The notes under the pieces are model-generated. The model did no database searches. It was not told the DNA's origin and saw nothing but the letters and a program-made list of their open reading frames with translations. Below are positions 10,094 through 18,209 of a DNA stretch of 64,000 bases, one piece after another. A program made the position numbers and the translations under genes. How positions within the stretch are numbered: the stretch's first letter is position 1; the number at the start of each line of letters is the position of its first letter. Origin of the DNA: Natronorubrum tibetense GA33 (GTDB lineage Archaea; Halobacteriota; Halobacteria; Halobacteriales; Natrialbaceae); NCBI RefSeq assembly GCF_000383975.1, contig NZ_KB913019.1:174793-238792 (forward strand), given 5' to 3'.

Positions 10094-11443
10094 CTACCGA
10101 TCCATCGCGGCGTCGGACACTTCGAGTGCGACGTCGAGCGCGGCGACGGCCTCGTCGACGTCGTCTTCGGTGATCGGGAGCGGCGGCGCGATGATGAGCG
10201 TGTTGATCATGTTGCCGACGTAGACGCCTTCGTCCCACGCCGCGGCGCTTACCTTGTCGACGACGGTCGATCCCATCGAAATCTTGTCGGAGCGGTGGCC
10301 AAAGGGCACGCGCTCGTCGGGGTCTTTCGTCAGTTCGATCCCGCGGAAGAGACCGACACCCCGCGTCTCGCCGACGCTCGGGTGGTCTTCGGCGAGTTCC
10401 TCGAGTCGACCCTCGAGATAGGTGCCGACCTGCCGGGCGTGTGGGATCAGCTCCTGATCCTGGTAGCTCGTGACAGCGGCGAGTCCGGCGGCACAGGCAA
10501 GCGGGTGACCCGCATAGGTGTGGCCGTGACAAAACATCTCGTCTTCGAAATGGTCGGCGATCTCGTCGGTGACGATCGTCGCGCCCAGCGGCGCGTACGC
10601 CCCGCTAAGCCCCTTCGCCATCGACATAATGTCGGGCGTCACGTCGAAGACGTCGCTGCCGAACCACTCCCCGGTGCGACCGAACCCGCTCATGACTTCG
10701 TCGCAGATGAGCAACGCGCCGTGGTCGTGAGCGATTCTCTTGAGTCGCGGGAGGTACTCCTCCGGCGGGACCAGGATCCCGTTCGAGCCGACGACGGGTT
10801 CAACGAGCACCGCCGCGACGGTGTCGCCCTCGAGCATCAGCATCTCGTCGATGTACTCGAGGCTCTCCATCGGTTCGAGGGTCGAACCGTAGGCGTACGG
10901 ATCAGGTGCCTTGATCGTCCCCGGAACGCCAGGCTCAGCTAGGAGCCGCCGCGGGTCGCCGGTGACGCTGATCGAACCCGCAGTAGCGCCGTGGTAGGAG
11001 CGGTACCGCGAGATGATCTTCTGTTTCCCGGTGTACATGCGGGCGATCTTGATCGCGGCCTCGACGGCTTCGGTGCCGCTGGTCGAGAAGAACGTCTTCG
11101 AGAGGTTTCCCGGCGTCACCTCCGCGAGTTTTTCGCCGAGTCGCGCCCGCGGCTCGGTCGTAAAACCCGGCGCGAAGTACGCGCCCTCGTGGGCCTGTTC
11201 GGAGATCGCGTCCGCGACGGTGTCCGCGGAGTGACCGAGGTTCGAGCACATGAGCTGGCCCGAGAAATCGATGTACTCTCCGCCGTTAGCGGTGGTGAAC
11301 CGAACGCCTTCGCCGCCGACGACCTCCGTCGGGGAGACCTCGCTCTGGAAGGACCAGGTCCCGAACACGTACTCCTTGTCGAGCCGTTCTATCTCCGTCG
11401 AATCGTCCGAAAGCACATCCTCCGTTGTCTGAGAATCTGACAT
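10094..11443 (-). CDS. Class III aminotransferase, beta-alanine/taurine:pyruvate-like
   Basis: 449 residues from ATG 11443; an in-frame ATG eight codons upstream is possible, but MSDSQ is a typical haloarchaeal start. Motifs: TSGTEAVEAA (121-130), cofactor D248 in [16 protein letters not shown], and PLP-lysine K277 in SMAKGLSGAYAPLGA. The latter pattern and the SRYRSYHGAT segment are those of omega-amino acid:pyruvate aminotransferases. It is divergent from the semialdehyde dehydrogenase gene at 11620. A beta-alanine-type transaminase beside a malonate-semialdehyde-type dehydrogenase is a coherent two-step route to acetyl-CoA. Confidence 0.9.
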   Translation of the reverse strand: MSDSQTTEDVLSDDSTEIERLDKEYVFGTWSFQSEVSPTEVVGGEGVRFTTANGGEYIDFSGQLMCSNLGHSADTVADAISEQAHEGAYFAPGFTTEPRARLGEKLAEVTPGNLSKTFFSTSGTEAVEAAIKIARMYTGKQKIISRYRSYHGATAGSISVTGDPRRLLAEPGVPGTIKAPDPYAYGSTLEPMESLEYIDEMLMLEGDTVAAVLVEPVVGSNGILVPPEEYLPRLKRIAHDHGALLICDEVMSGFGRTGEWFGSDVFDVTPDIMSMAKGLSGAYAPLGATIVTDEIADHFEDEMFCHGHTYAGHPLACAAGLAAVTSYQDQELIPHARQVGTYLEGRLEELAEDHPSVGETRGVGLFRGIELTKDPDERVPFGHRSDKISMGSTVVDKVSAAAWDEGVYVGNMINTLIIAPPLPITEDDVDEAVAALDVALEVSDAAMDR

Positions 11444-11590
11444 TGATACGTCCCACATCGTCGCCACGGGTGATTAATCTTTATCAAAGCTCTAGCTGAG
11501 AAGACTATCTTCCAACTATTCCGAGCGTCGCAGAACACTGTCCAGTTGAAAGCGGTTCTAATTGAACGGAGTGGGGTGAATACCGAAGAG

Positions 11591-11596
11591 TTATTT
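11591..11596 (+). promoter_or_regulatory. TATA-like box of mmsA
   Basis: TTATTT about 27 nt before the ATG at 11620. This spacing fits a leaderless transcript starting at that ATG and supports it over the GTG five codons upstream. Confidence 0.5.
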
Positions 11597-11619
11597 CACC
11601 CGTCGTGGTATCCCTCCGC

Positions 11620-13101
11620 ATGGTCGAGTTACAATCACTCTCGGCGACGGGTGACGTACAGAACTACGTCGGCGGCACGTGGAAACGCGCGGACGGCGAC
11701 GACGGACAGGATGTTATCAACCCGGCGACCGGCGAAGAGCTCGCGTTCGTCCCGTTCAGCTCCGAATCGGACGTCGACGACGCCGTCGCGTCCGGTCTCG
11801 AGGCCTTCGAGGAGTGGTCGACGACGCCCGTCGAAGCCCGCATTCAGCCGCTGTTCGAGTTGAAGCAGTTGCTCGAGGACCACCAGGAGGAACTGGCTGA
11901 GCTTCTCGTCCAGGAACACGGGAAGACGCTGCCGGAGGCGCGGGGCGAACTCCGCCGCGGCATCGAGAACGTCGAAGTTGCTTGTGGCATCCCGTCGATG
12001 ATGCAGAGCGGTTCCCTCCTGAACGCCGCTCCCGGAATCGACGAGAGCGCCGTTCGCAAGCCGCTGGGCGTCTTCGCCGCAATCACCCCATTTAATTTCC
12101 CCGGCATGATTCCGCTGTGGTTCCTGCCGTACGCCGTCGCGACCGGCAACAGCTTCATCTTGAAGCCGAGCGAACGCGATCCGTTGGTGGCCCAGCGCAT
12201 GTTCGAGCTCATCGACGAGGCGGGCTTCCCCGACGGCGTCGTCCAGCTCGTCAACGGAAGCGTCGACACCGTCAACACGCTGCTCGAGCACGAGGACATC
12301 GCCGGCATCTCCTTCGTCGGCAGCACCCCAGTCGCAAAACACGTCTACGAAACCGCAGCGGCCCACGGCAAACGGGTCCAGGCCCAGGGCGGCGCGAAGA
12401 ATCACATCATCGTCACCGAGACAGCGGACCTCGAGTTCGCCGCCCAGAAGACGGTCGCGTCGGCGTGTGCCTGCGCTGGCGAGCGGTGTCTCGCCAACGA
12501 CGTCGTCGTCGTCGAGGAAGCCGTCTACGACGATTTTACCGACCTCGTCCTCGAGGAGGCCGAATCCCAGACGGTGGGGTACGGACTCGACGACAGCGTC
12601 GACATTGGCGCGCTCATTACGCCTGAACACGAGCAACACGTTCGCAACTTTATCGAGACAGGCATCAGCGAGGGTGCCGAACTGCTCCTCGACGGCCGCG
12701 ACGTCACCGTCGAGGGTTACGAGGACGGCAACTTCCTGGCCCCGAGCGTCTTCGCCGGGCTAGAGACGGACATGGTGATCACCCGCGAGGAGATCTTCGG
12801 ACCGGTGCTCGGACTGATGTCGGTCGCCGACATCGACGAGGCAATCGACGTCCTCAACGAGAGCCAGTTCGGGAACGCGGCGAGTCTATTCACCGGCAGC
12901 GGGCTCGACGCCCGCAAGTTCCGCCACCGCGCCGACGTGGGGAACTTAGGCGTCAACGTCGGCACCTCCGCGCCGATGGCCTTTTTCCACTTCGGGGGCC
13001 AGCGCGACTCGTTCTTCGGCGACCTCCACGCCCAGGGCGAGGACATGATCCACTTCTACACGGACAAGAACGTCTACATCGAACGCTGGCCGGACAACTG
13101 A
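11620..13101 (+). CDS. mmsA: CoA-acylating (methyl)malonate-semialdehyde dehydrogenase
   Basis: 493 residues. Signature features of this aldehyde dehydrogenase class: FNFPGMIPLWFLPYA (158-172), FVGSTPVAKHVYE, QAQGGAKNH, and the catalytic cysteine C290 in AGERCLA; no Glu general base is present at the usual position, as expected for the CoA-dependent class. It converts malonate or methylmalonate semialdehyde with CoA and NAD to acetyl- or propionyl-CoA plus CO2. The divergent beta-alanine-type aminotransferase would supply malonate semialdehyde. The gene belongs to valine, beta-alanine or pyrimidine breakdown; context favours the latter two. Confidence 0.93.
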   Translation: MVELQSLSATGDVQNYVGGTWKRADGDDGQDVINPATGEELAFVPFSSESDVDDAVASGLEAFEEWSTTPVEARIQPLFELKQLLEDHQEELAELLVQEHGKTLPEARGELRRGIENVEVACGIPSMMQSGSLLNAAPGIDESAVRKPLGVFAAITPFNFPGMIPLWFLPYAVATGNSFILKPSERDPLVAQRMFELIDEAGFPDGVVQLVNGSVDTVNTLLEHEDIAGISFVGSTPVAKHVYETAAAHGKRVQAQGGAKNHIIVTETADLEFAAQKTVASACACAGERCLANDVVVVEEAVYDDFTDLVLEEAESQTVGYGLDDSVDIGALITPEHEQHVRNFIETGISEGAELLLDGRDVTVEGYEDGNFLAPSVFAGLETDMVITREEIFGPVLGLMSVADIDEAIDVLNESQFGNAASLFTGSGLDARKFRHRADVGNLGVNVGTSAPMAFFHFGGQRDSFFGDLHAQGEDMIHFYTDKNVYIERWPDN

Positions 13102-13282
13102 GTCGCACCGGCGAACATCGTTTCTGACGAAACACCGACCGACGTTCGGTCGCGAACCGTTTTTGCGGCGCATTTTCGGCCGTTGCAACCGTCACGGCGG
13201 CAGCTCTCGTTCGGTAGCGTTGGACCGGAAAAAGAGGCGATAAACGGGATCTGGCGGCGATTCGGGCTCGAGCGCGTGTCGC

Positions 13283-14320
13283 TTACTCAGCTTTGAACTC
13301 GGCGAATACGTCGATCACTTCCTTCATGTTCGACCCGAGAGAGTAGAGCGAGGGCTCGGTACAGCCAGCCTCACAGTAGTCGCCGACCTTCTGGACACAG
13401 TCCTCGGGCGTTCCAGCCGCGACGATATTGGTGACGACCTCGTCGGGGACCAGTCGGCTGGCGCGCTCGATGTCTTCGGCGTCGGCGGGCCAGCCACCGA
13501 GTTCCTCGCCGATTTGTTCGCCGACCTCGGGATCGATTCCCGACGCCTTCGTGATGTGTGGCTGCTGGCCGATGTACTGCGTCACGAGGCCGCGGGCGTT
13601 GTCGATGGCGACGTCCGCGTCCTCGTCCATCGAGACGGCGATGAGCTGTGGTCGGTCGACGTCCTCGATCTCTCCCCCCTGTTTCTCGACGCCCTCCGTG
13701 AGCTTTTCCATCGCCATCTCGTTGTGCTCCGGCGGGATCAGGTAGTTCATGTAGACGCCGTCGATGACGCCCTTTCCGACCAGTTCGCCGGACATTTTGT
13801 TCATCGTCAGCCCGGTCGCGCCGATGTAGATCGGCACCGCTCGCGGATCGGCGTTCGCCCGCACCAGGTCGAGTTCGATGTCCTCGACCTGGATGTACTG
13901 GCCGTCGTAGGTGACGTTCTCCAGATCGAGGAGTTTGCTGAGGACGGTGCAGTACTCCCACATGTACCGGAGGGCGTTCTGGCGGTCGATCCCGACCTTG
14001 CTCGCGAGCGGATCCCACCACGCGCCGATGCCGAGCATCGCCCGGCCGTTCGACAGTTCGTGCAGCGTCGAGAACGTCTGGGCCATCAACGCGACGTTTC
14101 GCGTGTAACAGTTGGTGACGCCCGGCCCGAACTTGATCGAATCGGTCACCTGCGTGTACGCGCCCATGATCGTCATGGCGTCCCGGACCAGCCGGGACTC
14201 GCCCTGCCAGACCGAGTCGAACCCCTTCGATTCGGCGTACTTCGCGTACTCGATCTCGTCGGCGACGTTCTCGCTCTCCCAGTTCCAGATACCGAGTCGA
14301 TCGAACGACGGATCGCTCAT
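13283..14320 (-). CDS. LLM-class F420-dependent oxidoreductase
   Basis: 345 residues with the luciferase-like TIM-barrel pattern: FDSVWQGESRLVRDAMTIMG near the N-terminus, FGPGVTNCYTRNVALMAQ, and RAMLGIGAWWDP. It resembles methylene-tetrahydromethanopterin reductase and the haloarchaeal F420-dependent LLM family. The start ATG overlaps the stop of the upstream N-carbamoyl hydrolase gene by four bases (ATGA), so the two are translationally coupled. That coupling suggests it acts on the same ring compound or product, for instance reducing or opening a pyrimidine ring (RutA of the Rut pathway is also LLM-class), but this is inference. Confidence 0.87.
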   Translation of the reverse strand: MSDPSFDRLGIWNWESENVADEIEYAKYAESKGFDSVWQGESRLVRDAMTIMGAYTQVTDSIKFGPGVTNCYTRNVALMAQTFSTLHELSNGRAMLGIGAWWDPLASKVGIDRQNALRYMWEYCTVLSKLLDLENVTYDGQYIQVEDIELDLVRANADPRAVPIYIGATGLTMNKMSGELVGKGVIDGVYMNYLIPPEHNEMAMEKLTEGVEKQGGEIEDVDRPQLIAVSMDEDADVAIDNARGLVTQYIGQQPHITKASGIDPEVGEQIGEELGGWPADAEDIERASRLVPDEVVTNIVAAGTPEDCVQKVGDYCEAGCTEPSLYSLGSNMKEVIDVFAEFKAE

Positions 14321-15555
14321 TGTACACCTCCGGCGAGGTCGACGGCAGCGTTGGCGATCGTCGACGCCGCGCTGTAACAGTCGTCCCAGCAGGTGTACTC
14401 CGACTCGTTGTGGCTCTTCCCGTTCTCGCTCACCGCGAACACCATCCCCGTGTCACAGACGCTGTGCATGTGCGTCGCGTCGTGGCCGGCACCGCTGAAG
14501 ATCCGCATGCTGTCGTACTCGAGGTCGTCCGCGGCTGACTGGACCGCGTCGACGCATACATCAGCGAACTCGACCGCCGGCGCGCGCATTCGATCCTCGT
14601 ACTCCCACTCGACGCCCTCCCGCTCGGCGGCCCACTCGGCCTCCTCGAGCACGCGCCGGCGCGCCTCCTCGATCACGTCGTCGGACGGATCCCGGAAGCC
14701 CCAGGTGAACGTGACCTCATCGGGAATGATGTTGATCGAGTTCGGTTTCGCGTCGATGTAGCCGGTCGTCCCGACCGTGCGCTCGCCCAGTGTGCTCGGA
14801 ATGCGACGGATCTGGCTGATCACGTCGGCCGCGGCGACGAGCGCGTCCTGTCGGTAGTGCATCGGCGTCGGGCCGGAGTGATCGGCCTCGCCGTGGAACG
14901 TGATTGCTCCCCAGGTGAAGCCCACGATTCCGGTGACGACGCCGACGTCTTTCTCGTTCTCCTCGAGGTAGGGGCCCTGCTCGACGTGGAGTTCCAGGTA
15001 GGCCTCGTACTCCTCCTGTGGCTCGCAGGGTTCCTCGCCCTTGTAGCCGATGCGCTCGAGTTCGTCCTCGAACACGTTTCCGTCGACGTCGGACTTGGCG
15101 TACTCCTCCTCGAGCGAGTGGGCGCCCGCCCAGACGCCGCTGCCCTGCATCGCCGGCTGGAAGCGCGAGCCCTCCTCGTTGGTCCAGTTGACGATCTCGA
15201 TGGGGTGTTCGGTCTCGATCTCCTCGTCATTGAGCGTTCGAACCAGTTCCAGCGCGGCGACGACGCCGAGCGCGCCGTCGTAAATCCCGCCGTAGGGCTG
15301 GGAGTCGAGGTGGGAGCCGACCATCACGGGCTTCGCGTCGGGGTCGGTCCCCCCACGGCGTCCGAACATGTTTCCGAACTCGTCGATGCGAACGGTGATG
15401 TCCTCCGCCGCGAGCTGATCTGCGAACCAGTCGCGGATCCGCTTGTCCTCGTCCGAAAGTGCCAGACGGTGCAGTCCACCGTCGTCCGTGCCGCCGATTT
15501 CGGCCTGCTCTTTCATCGTCGAAACAAATCGCTCTCGCTGTAGCGCAACCGGCAT
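14317..15555 (-). CDS. M20-family N-carbamoyl-amino-acid hydrolase / ureidopropionase-like amidase
   Basis: 412 residues from ATG 15555; the frame stays open 14 codons further, but the TATA-like box places the transcript start at this ATG. Binuclear metal ligands of the M20 AmaB/HyuC group can be placed: H82 in GSHLDSQPYGG, D93 in YDGALGV, and E127/E128 in TNEEGSRF. The mid-protein GEADHSGPTPMHYRQDAL is the dimerisation/substrate loop with its conserved His. Such enzymes split N-carbamoyl-L- or beta-amino acids into the amino acid, CO2 and ammonia, or act on ureidoglycolate-type compounds. It is first gene of an operon with the LLM oxidoreductase. Confidence 0.9.
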   Translation of the reverse strand: MPVALQRERFVSTMKEQAEIGGTDDGGLHRLALSDEDKRIRDWFADQLAAEDITVRIDEFGNMFGRRGGTDPDAKPVMVGSHLDSQPYGGIYDGALGVVAALELVRTLNDEEIETEHPIEIVNWTNEEGSRFQPAMQGSGVWAGAHSLEEEYAKSDVDGNVFEDELERIGYKGEEPCEPQEEYEAYLELHVEQGPYLEENEKDVGVVTGIVGFTWGAITFHGEADHSGPTPMHYRQDALVAAADVISQIRRIPSTLGERTVGTTGYIDAKPNSINIIPDEVTFTWGFRDPSDDVIEEARRRVLEEAEWAAEREGVEWEYEDRMRAPAVEFADVCVDAVQSAADDLEYDSMRIFSGAGHDATHMHSVCDTGMVFAVSENGKSHNESEYTCWDDCYSAASTIANAAVDLAGGVQ

Positions 15556-15575
15556 ACAGCTATGTCTCGGGAATC

Positions 15576-15585
15576 GTAGATAAGC
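15576..15585 (-). promoter_or_regulatory. TATA-like box of carbamoylase operon
   Basis: GCTTATCTAC on the minus strand, about 25 nt before the ATG at 15555, consistent with a leaderless transcript. Confidence 0.5.
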
Positions 15586-15706
15586 CTTTGTGTACAACCA
15601 CCATGCTCAATCGGCTCACACGGACGCAATCACGCACTCGAGCGCAACGTGGTGATCGCAACCTGTCCGCACACGCGACCGTGTTGGGGGTACGGGAAAG
15701 TGATAT

Positions 15707-16477
15707 TTATGAAAAGGTGATATCGAGCTCGAGTTCGTTGGCCGTTCCGAGGAGGATCAGCGGAATCTCCTCGGTGAACCAGTCGCCGTTCATTCGGTAC
15801 GTCGGCCCCGAGACACTGATCGCGCCGAGAACCGCACCCGACTGTTCCAAGACTGGTACGCCGACTGCACTCAACCCCTTCGTGCTTTCCTCGTTGTTGA
15901 ACACGTAGTTTCGATCCCGGGCGGTCTGGAGCTCCTCGTGAAGCTCGTCGCGGTCCGTGATCGTGTGCTCGGTAAACCGCTCGAGTTCGATCTCCTCGAT
16001 CAGCGAGTCGGCATAGGAGACAGGAAGCGCGCTGAGAATCGCTTTTCCGGCCGCGGTGGCGTGTAACGGGACGCTCTCGCCGATGTTCGAGTCGGTTTCG
16101 ACGCCGTGTTCGCTCGTCTCGCGGTGGACGTAGACCCCCTCCCCGTGCTCTTCGATGATGAACTGGGCGCGTTCGTCGGTGCGGTCGGCCAGCCGAGTCA
16201 CCTTCTCGTGGGCGAGCTTGTACGCCTGTTTCCGCCATCGTGCGTGTTCACCGAGTCGGAGAAACTGGAGGCTGAGGTAGTACTCGTTGCCCTCTTTGAC
16301 GACGTACCCGTGCTGGTGCATCGTCGAGAGATGGCCGTGAACGGTGCTCTTTGGCATCTCGAGCAACTCCGCCACCTCGGTAACGCGCGCACCGTCGAGT
16401 TCGTCGAGGACGTCGATGATCTCGAACAGTCTATCGACCGACTTGACAGACGACAGCTGCGTATCACCTGCATCCAT
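15707..16477 (-). CDS. IclR family transcriptional regulator
   Basis: 256 residues. An N-terminal winged HTH (about 8-60, RVTEVAELLEMPKSTVHGHL in two adjoining helices) is joined to the IclR effector domain (about 75-250, with PLHATAAGKAIL and GLSAVGVPV, both standard). Haloarchaeal IclR proteins often control catabolic operons. It is divergent from the carbamoylsarcosine-amidase-like gene at 16683 across 205 bp and lies immediately upstream of the carbamoylase operon on the same strand, so either or both could be targets. No clear operator palindrome was seen in the gap. Confidence 0.93.
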   Translation of the reverse strand: MDAGDTQLSSVKSVDRLFEIIDVLDELDGARVTEVAELLEMPKSTVHGHLSTMHQHGYVVKEGNEYYLSLQFLRLGEHARWRKQAYKLAHEKVTRLADRTDERAQFIIEEHGEGVYVHRETSEHGVETDSNIGESVPLHATAAGKAILSALPVSYADSLIEEIELERFTEHTITDRDELHEELQTARDRNYVFNNEESTKGLSAVGVPVLEQSGAVLGAISVSGPTYRMNGDWFTEEIPLILLGTANELELDITFS

Positions 16478-16682
16478 GTTGAATGCTAGTATGACCCATT
16501 ACTAAATGATCGTTTCGCTGTGTGAATGTCGTGAAACACCACTCGTCCAACATATACTTCGGCATCGCTGCCGTCGGTTTTGATACAACCGTGGGGAAAT
16601 CTTTTTTATTGCTTCGGTCGATATTGGCGTATCCGATTCGGGCGAGCAGGCTGCCATCAACCGAAGCGGATTCCGTCATTCC

Positions 16683-17339
16683 ATGCCACCAGACACACCG
16701 GCGGTATACGACCGTGCAGGACTGGACACGCTCGTCGGCTACGGCGACTCACCCGCGCTAATCGTCGTCGACTTGCAACGCGGCTTCACCGACCCTTCGT
16801 GCGTCCTCGGCGGGGACCTCTCGAGCGTCGTCGAACGCACGAACGAACTTCTCGACCCCGCACACGAGACCGACTGTCCCGTCGTCGCGACGCGAATCGT
16901 TACCTCCCACCCCGACGGCGCGGACCTCGGAATCTGGGGCGAGAAGATTCCGACGCTCGAGTTGCTGGCCGCAGACTCCGAGTGGGTCGACCTCGACGAG
17001 CGACTCGATCTCCGAGAGACCGACCACGTGCTAGAGAAACGGCAGGCGAGTTCGTTCCACGAAACCGAACTCCACTCGATGTTGACCGCATGGGGGGTCG
17101 ATACGCTCGTCGTCGCCGGCTGTACGACCAGCGGCTGCATCCGCGCGACGGCCGTCGACGGCTGTTCGCACGGGTTCCGCGTGATCGTCCCCGAGGAGAG
17201 CGTGGGCGACCGCGCGCCGGAACCCCACGAGGCGAATCTCTTCGATATCCACGCGAAGTACGGCGACGTCAGGCCGTTCGAAGAAGTAGTCGACTACCTC
17301 CGCGACCCTAGTGCATTGCGTCCCCACCGTCGGGACTGA
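16683..17339 (+). CDS. Isochorismatase-superfamily N-carbamoylsarcosine amidase-like hydrolase
   Basis: 218 residues. The Asp-Lys-Cys triad is clear: D30 in IVVDLQRGFTD, K119 in VLEKRQASSF, and nucleophile C152 in CTTSGCIRATA. The TTSGC-RATA string is the form found in N-carbamoylsarcosine amidohydrolases, and RutB (ureidoacrylate amidohydrolase) is a relative. Expected reaction: hydrolysis of a terminal carbamoyl group. Together with HyuA/HyuB it could convert N-methylhydantoin to sarcosine; together with the LLM protein it recalls RutA-RutB. Its 3' end overlaps the convergent SDR gene by 32 bp. A TATA-like TTTTTTATT lies about 75 bp upstream. Confidence 0.87.
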   Translation: MPPDTPAVYDRAGLDTLVGYGDSPALIVVDLQRGFTDPSCVLGGDLSSVVERTNELLDPAHETDCPVVATRIVTSHPDGADLGIWGEKIPTLELLAADSEWVDLDERLDLRETDHVLEKRQASSFHETELHSMLTAWGVDTLVVAGCTTSGCIRATAVDGCSHGFRVIVPEESVGDRAPEPHEANLFDIHAKYGDVRPFEEVVDYLRDPSALRPHRRD

Positions 17340-18060
17340 GCGTCTGGCCGGTGTAATAGCTACTCTCGTCGGACGCGAGAAAGACCACCGTCGGCGTGAT
17401 ATCTTCGACCTCGCCGAGCCGACCCATCGGGAGCGAGGCCTCCTTCGCCTCGCGCCACTCCTCGCTGATGTCGTCCAAAAGCTCGGTCTGGACCGGCCCC
17501 GGCGCGACGGCGTTGACTCGGACCGTCGGCGACACCTCCCGGGCGAGCGCTCGTGTCATACTGATCACGCCGCCTTTCGCGGCCGAGTAGTGGACCAGTT
17601 CCTCGCCGCCGACGATGCCGAGCTGCGAGGCTACGTTAATGATCGAGCCGCTGCCCGACTCGAGCATTCCCGGGAGGGCGAAACGGATCGGGAGGAAGGT
17701 TCCGCGAAGGTCGACCGCGATCGTTTCATCCCACATGTCGATCGGCATCGACTCGAGGCGCGACTGGGTCAGGATTCCCGCGTTGTTGACGAGGACATCG
17801 ATCGTGCCGAACGCGGATTCGACCGCCTCGATCATCGACTCGACGTCGTCGGCGTCGCTCACGTCGGCTTCGAACGCGTGCGCCGTCCCGCCGTTCGATT
17901 CGATCGTCTCGACCACCTCATCAGCGTGCGTCGAGCCCTCCTGTGGGGGGTAGTTGACGCCGACCGTCGCGCCTTCCGCCGCCAACTCCTGGGCGATGCC
18001 GCGTCCGATACCCTTGCTCGCTCCCGTCACTAGCGCCGTCGTTCCGTTCAATCGACCCAT
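17308..18060 (-). CDS. Short-chain dehydrogenase/reductase (FabG-like)
   Basis: 250 residues from ATG 18060; twelve extra in-frame codons upstream look non-coding. Classical SDR features: TGASKGIG cofactor loop (12-19), NNAG (92-95), and catalytic S145, Y158 and K162 (YSAAK). NADPH preference is suggested by the absence of an acidic residue after the second strand, but this is weak. Possible roles are malonate-semialdehyde reduction (as YdfG/RutE-type enzymes do) or oxidation of another pathway alcohol. It is convergent with the amidase-like gene at 16683. Confidence 0.9.
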   Translation of the reverse strand: MGRLNGTTALVTGASKGIGRGIAQELAAEGATVGVNYPPQEGSTHADEVVETIESNGGTAHAFEADVSDADDVESMIEAVESAFGTIDVLVNNAGILTQSRLESMPIDMWDETIAVDLRGTFLPIRFALPGMLESGSGSIINVASQLGIVGGEELVHYSAAKGGVISMTRALAREVSPTVRVNAVAPGPVQTELLDDISEEWREAKEASLPMGRLGEVEDITPTVVFLASDESSYYTGQTLSPDGGDAMH

Positions 18061-18176
18061 ACACGATAGTCCCGCAGCGACGGCATAACTGTTCACGTCG
18101 CCGGGGGCGACAGCTTCCTACTGAAACCGAAAAGCGGGGCAACGACCTCCCCCTCGTCGCAGCCGACCGTCCTCTA

Positions 18177-18187
18177 CAGTTAAGTCA
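18177..18187 (+). promoter_or_regulatory. TATA-like box of the hydantoinase gene
   Basis: ACAGTTAAGTC centred about 28 nt before the ATG at 18210; supports that ATG over a start six codons upstream and a leaderless message. Confidence 0.4.
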
Positions 18188-18209
18188 TCGGTTGCTGTCT
18201 GTACACAGT

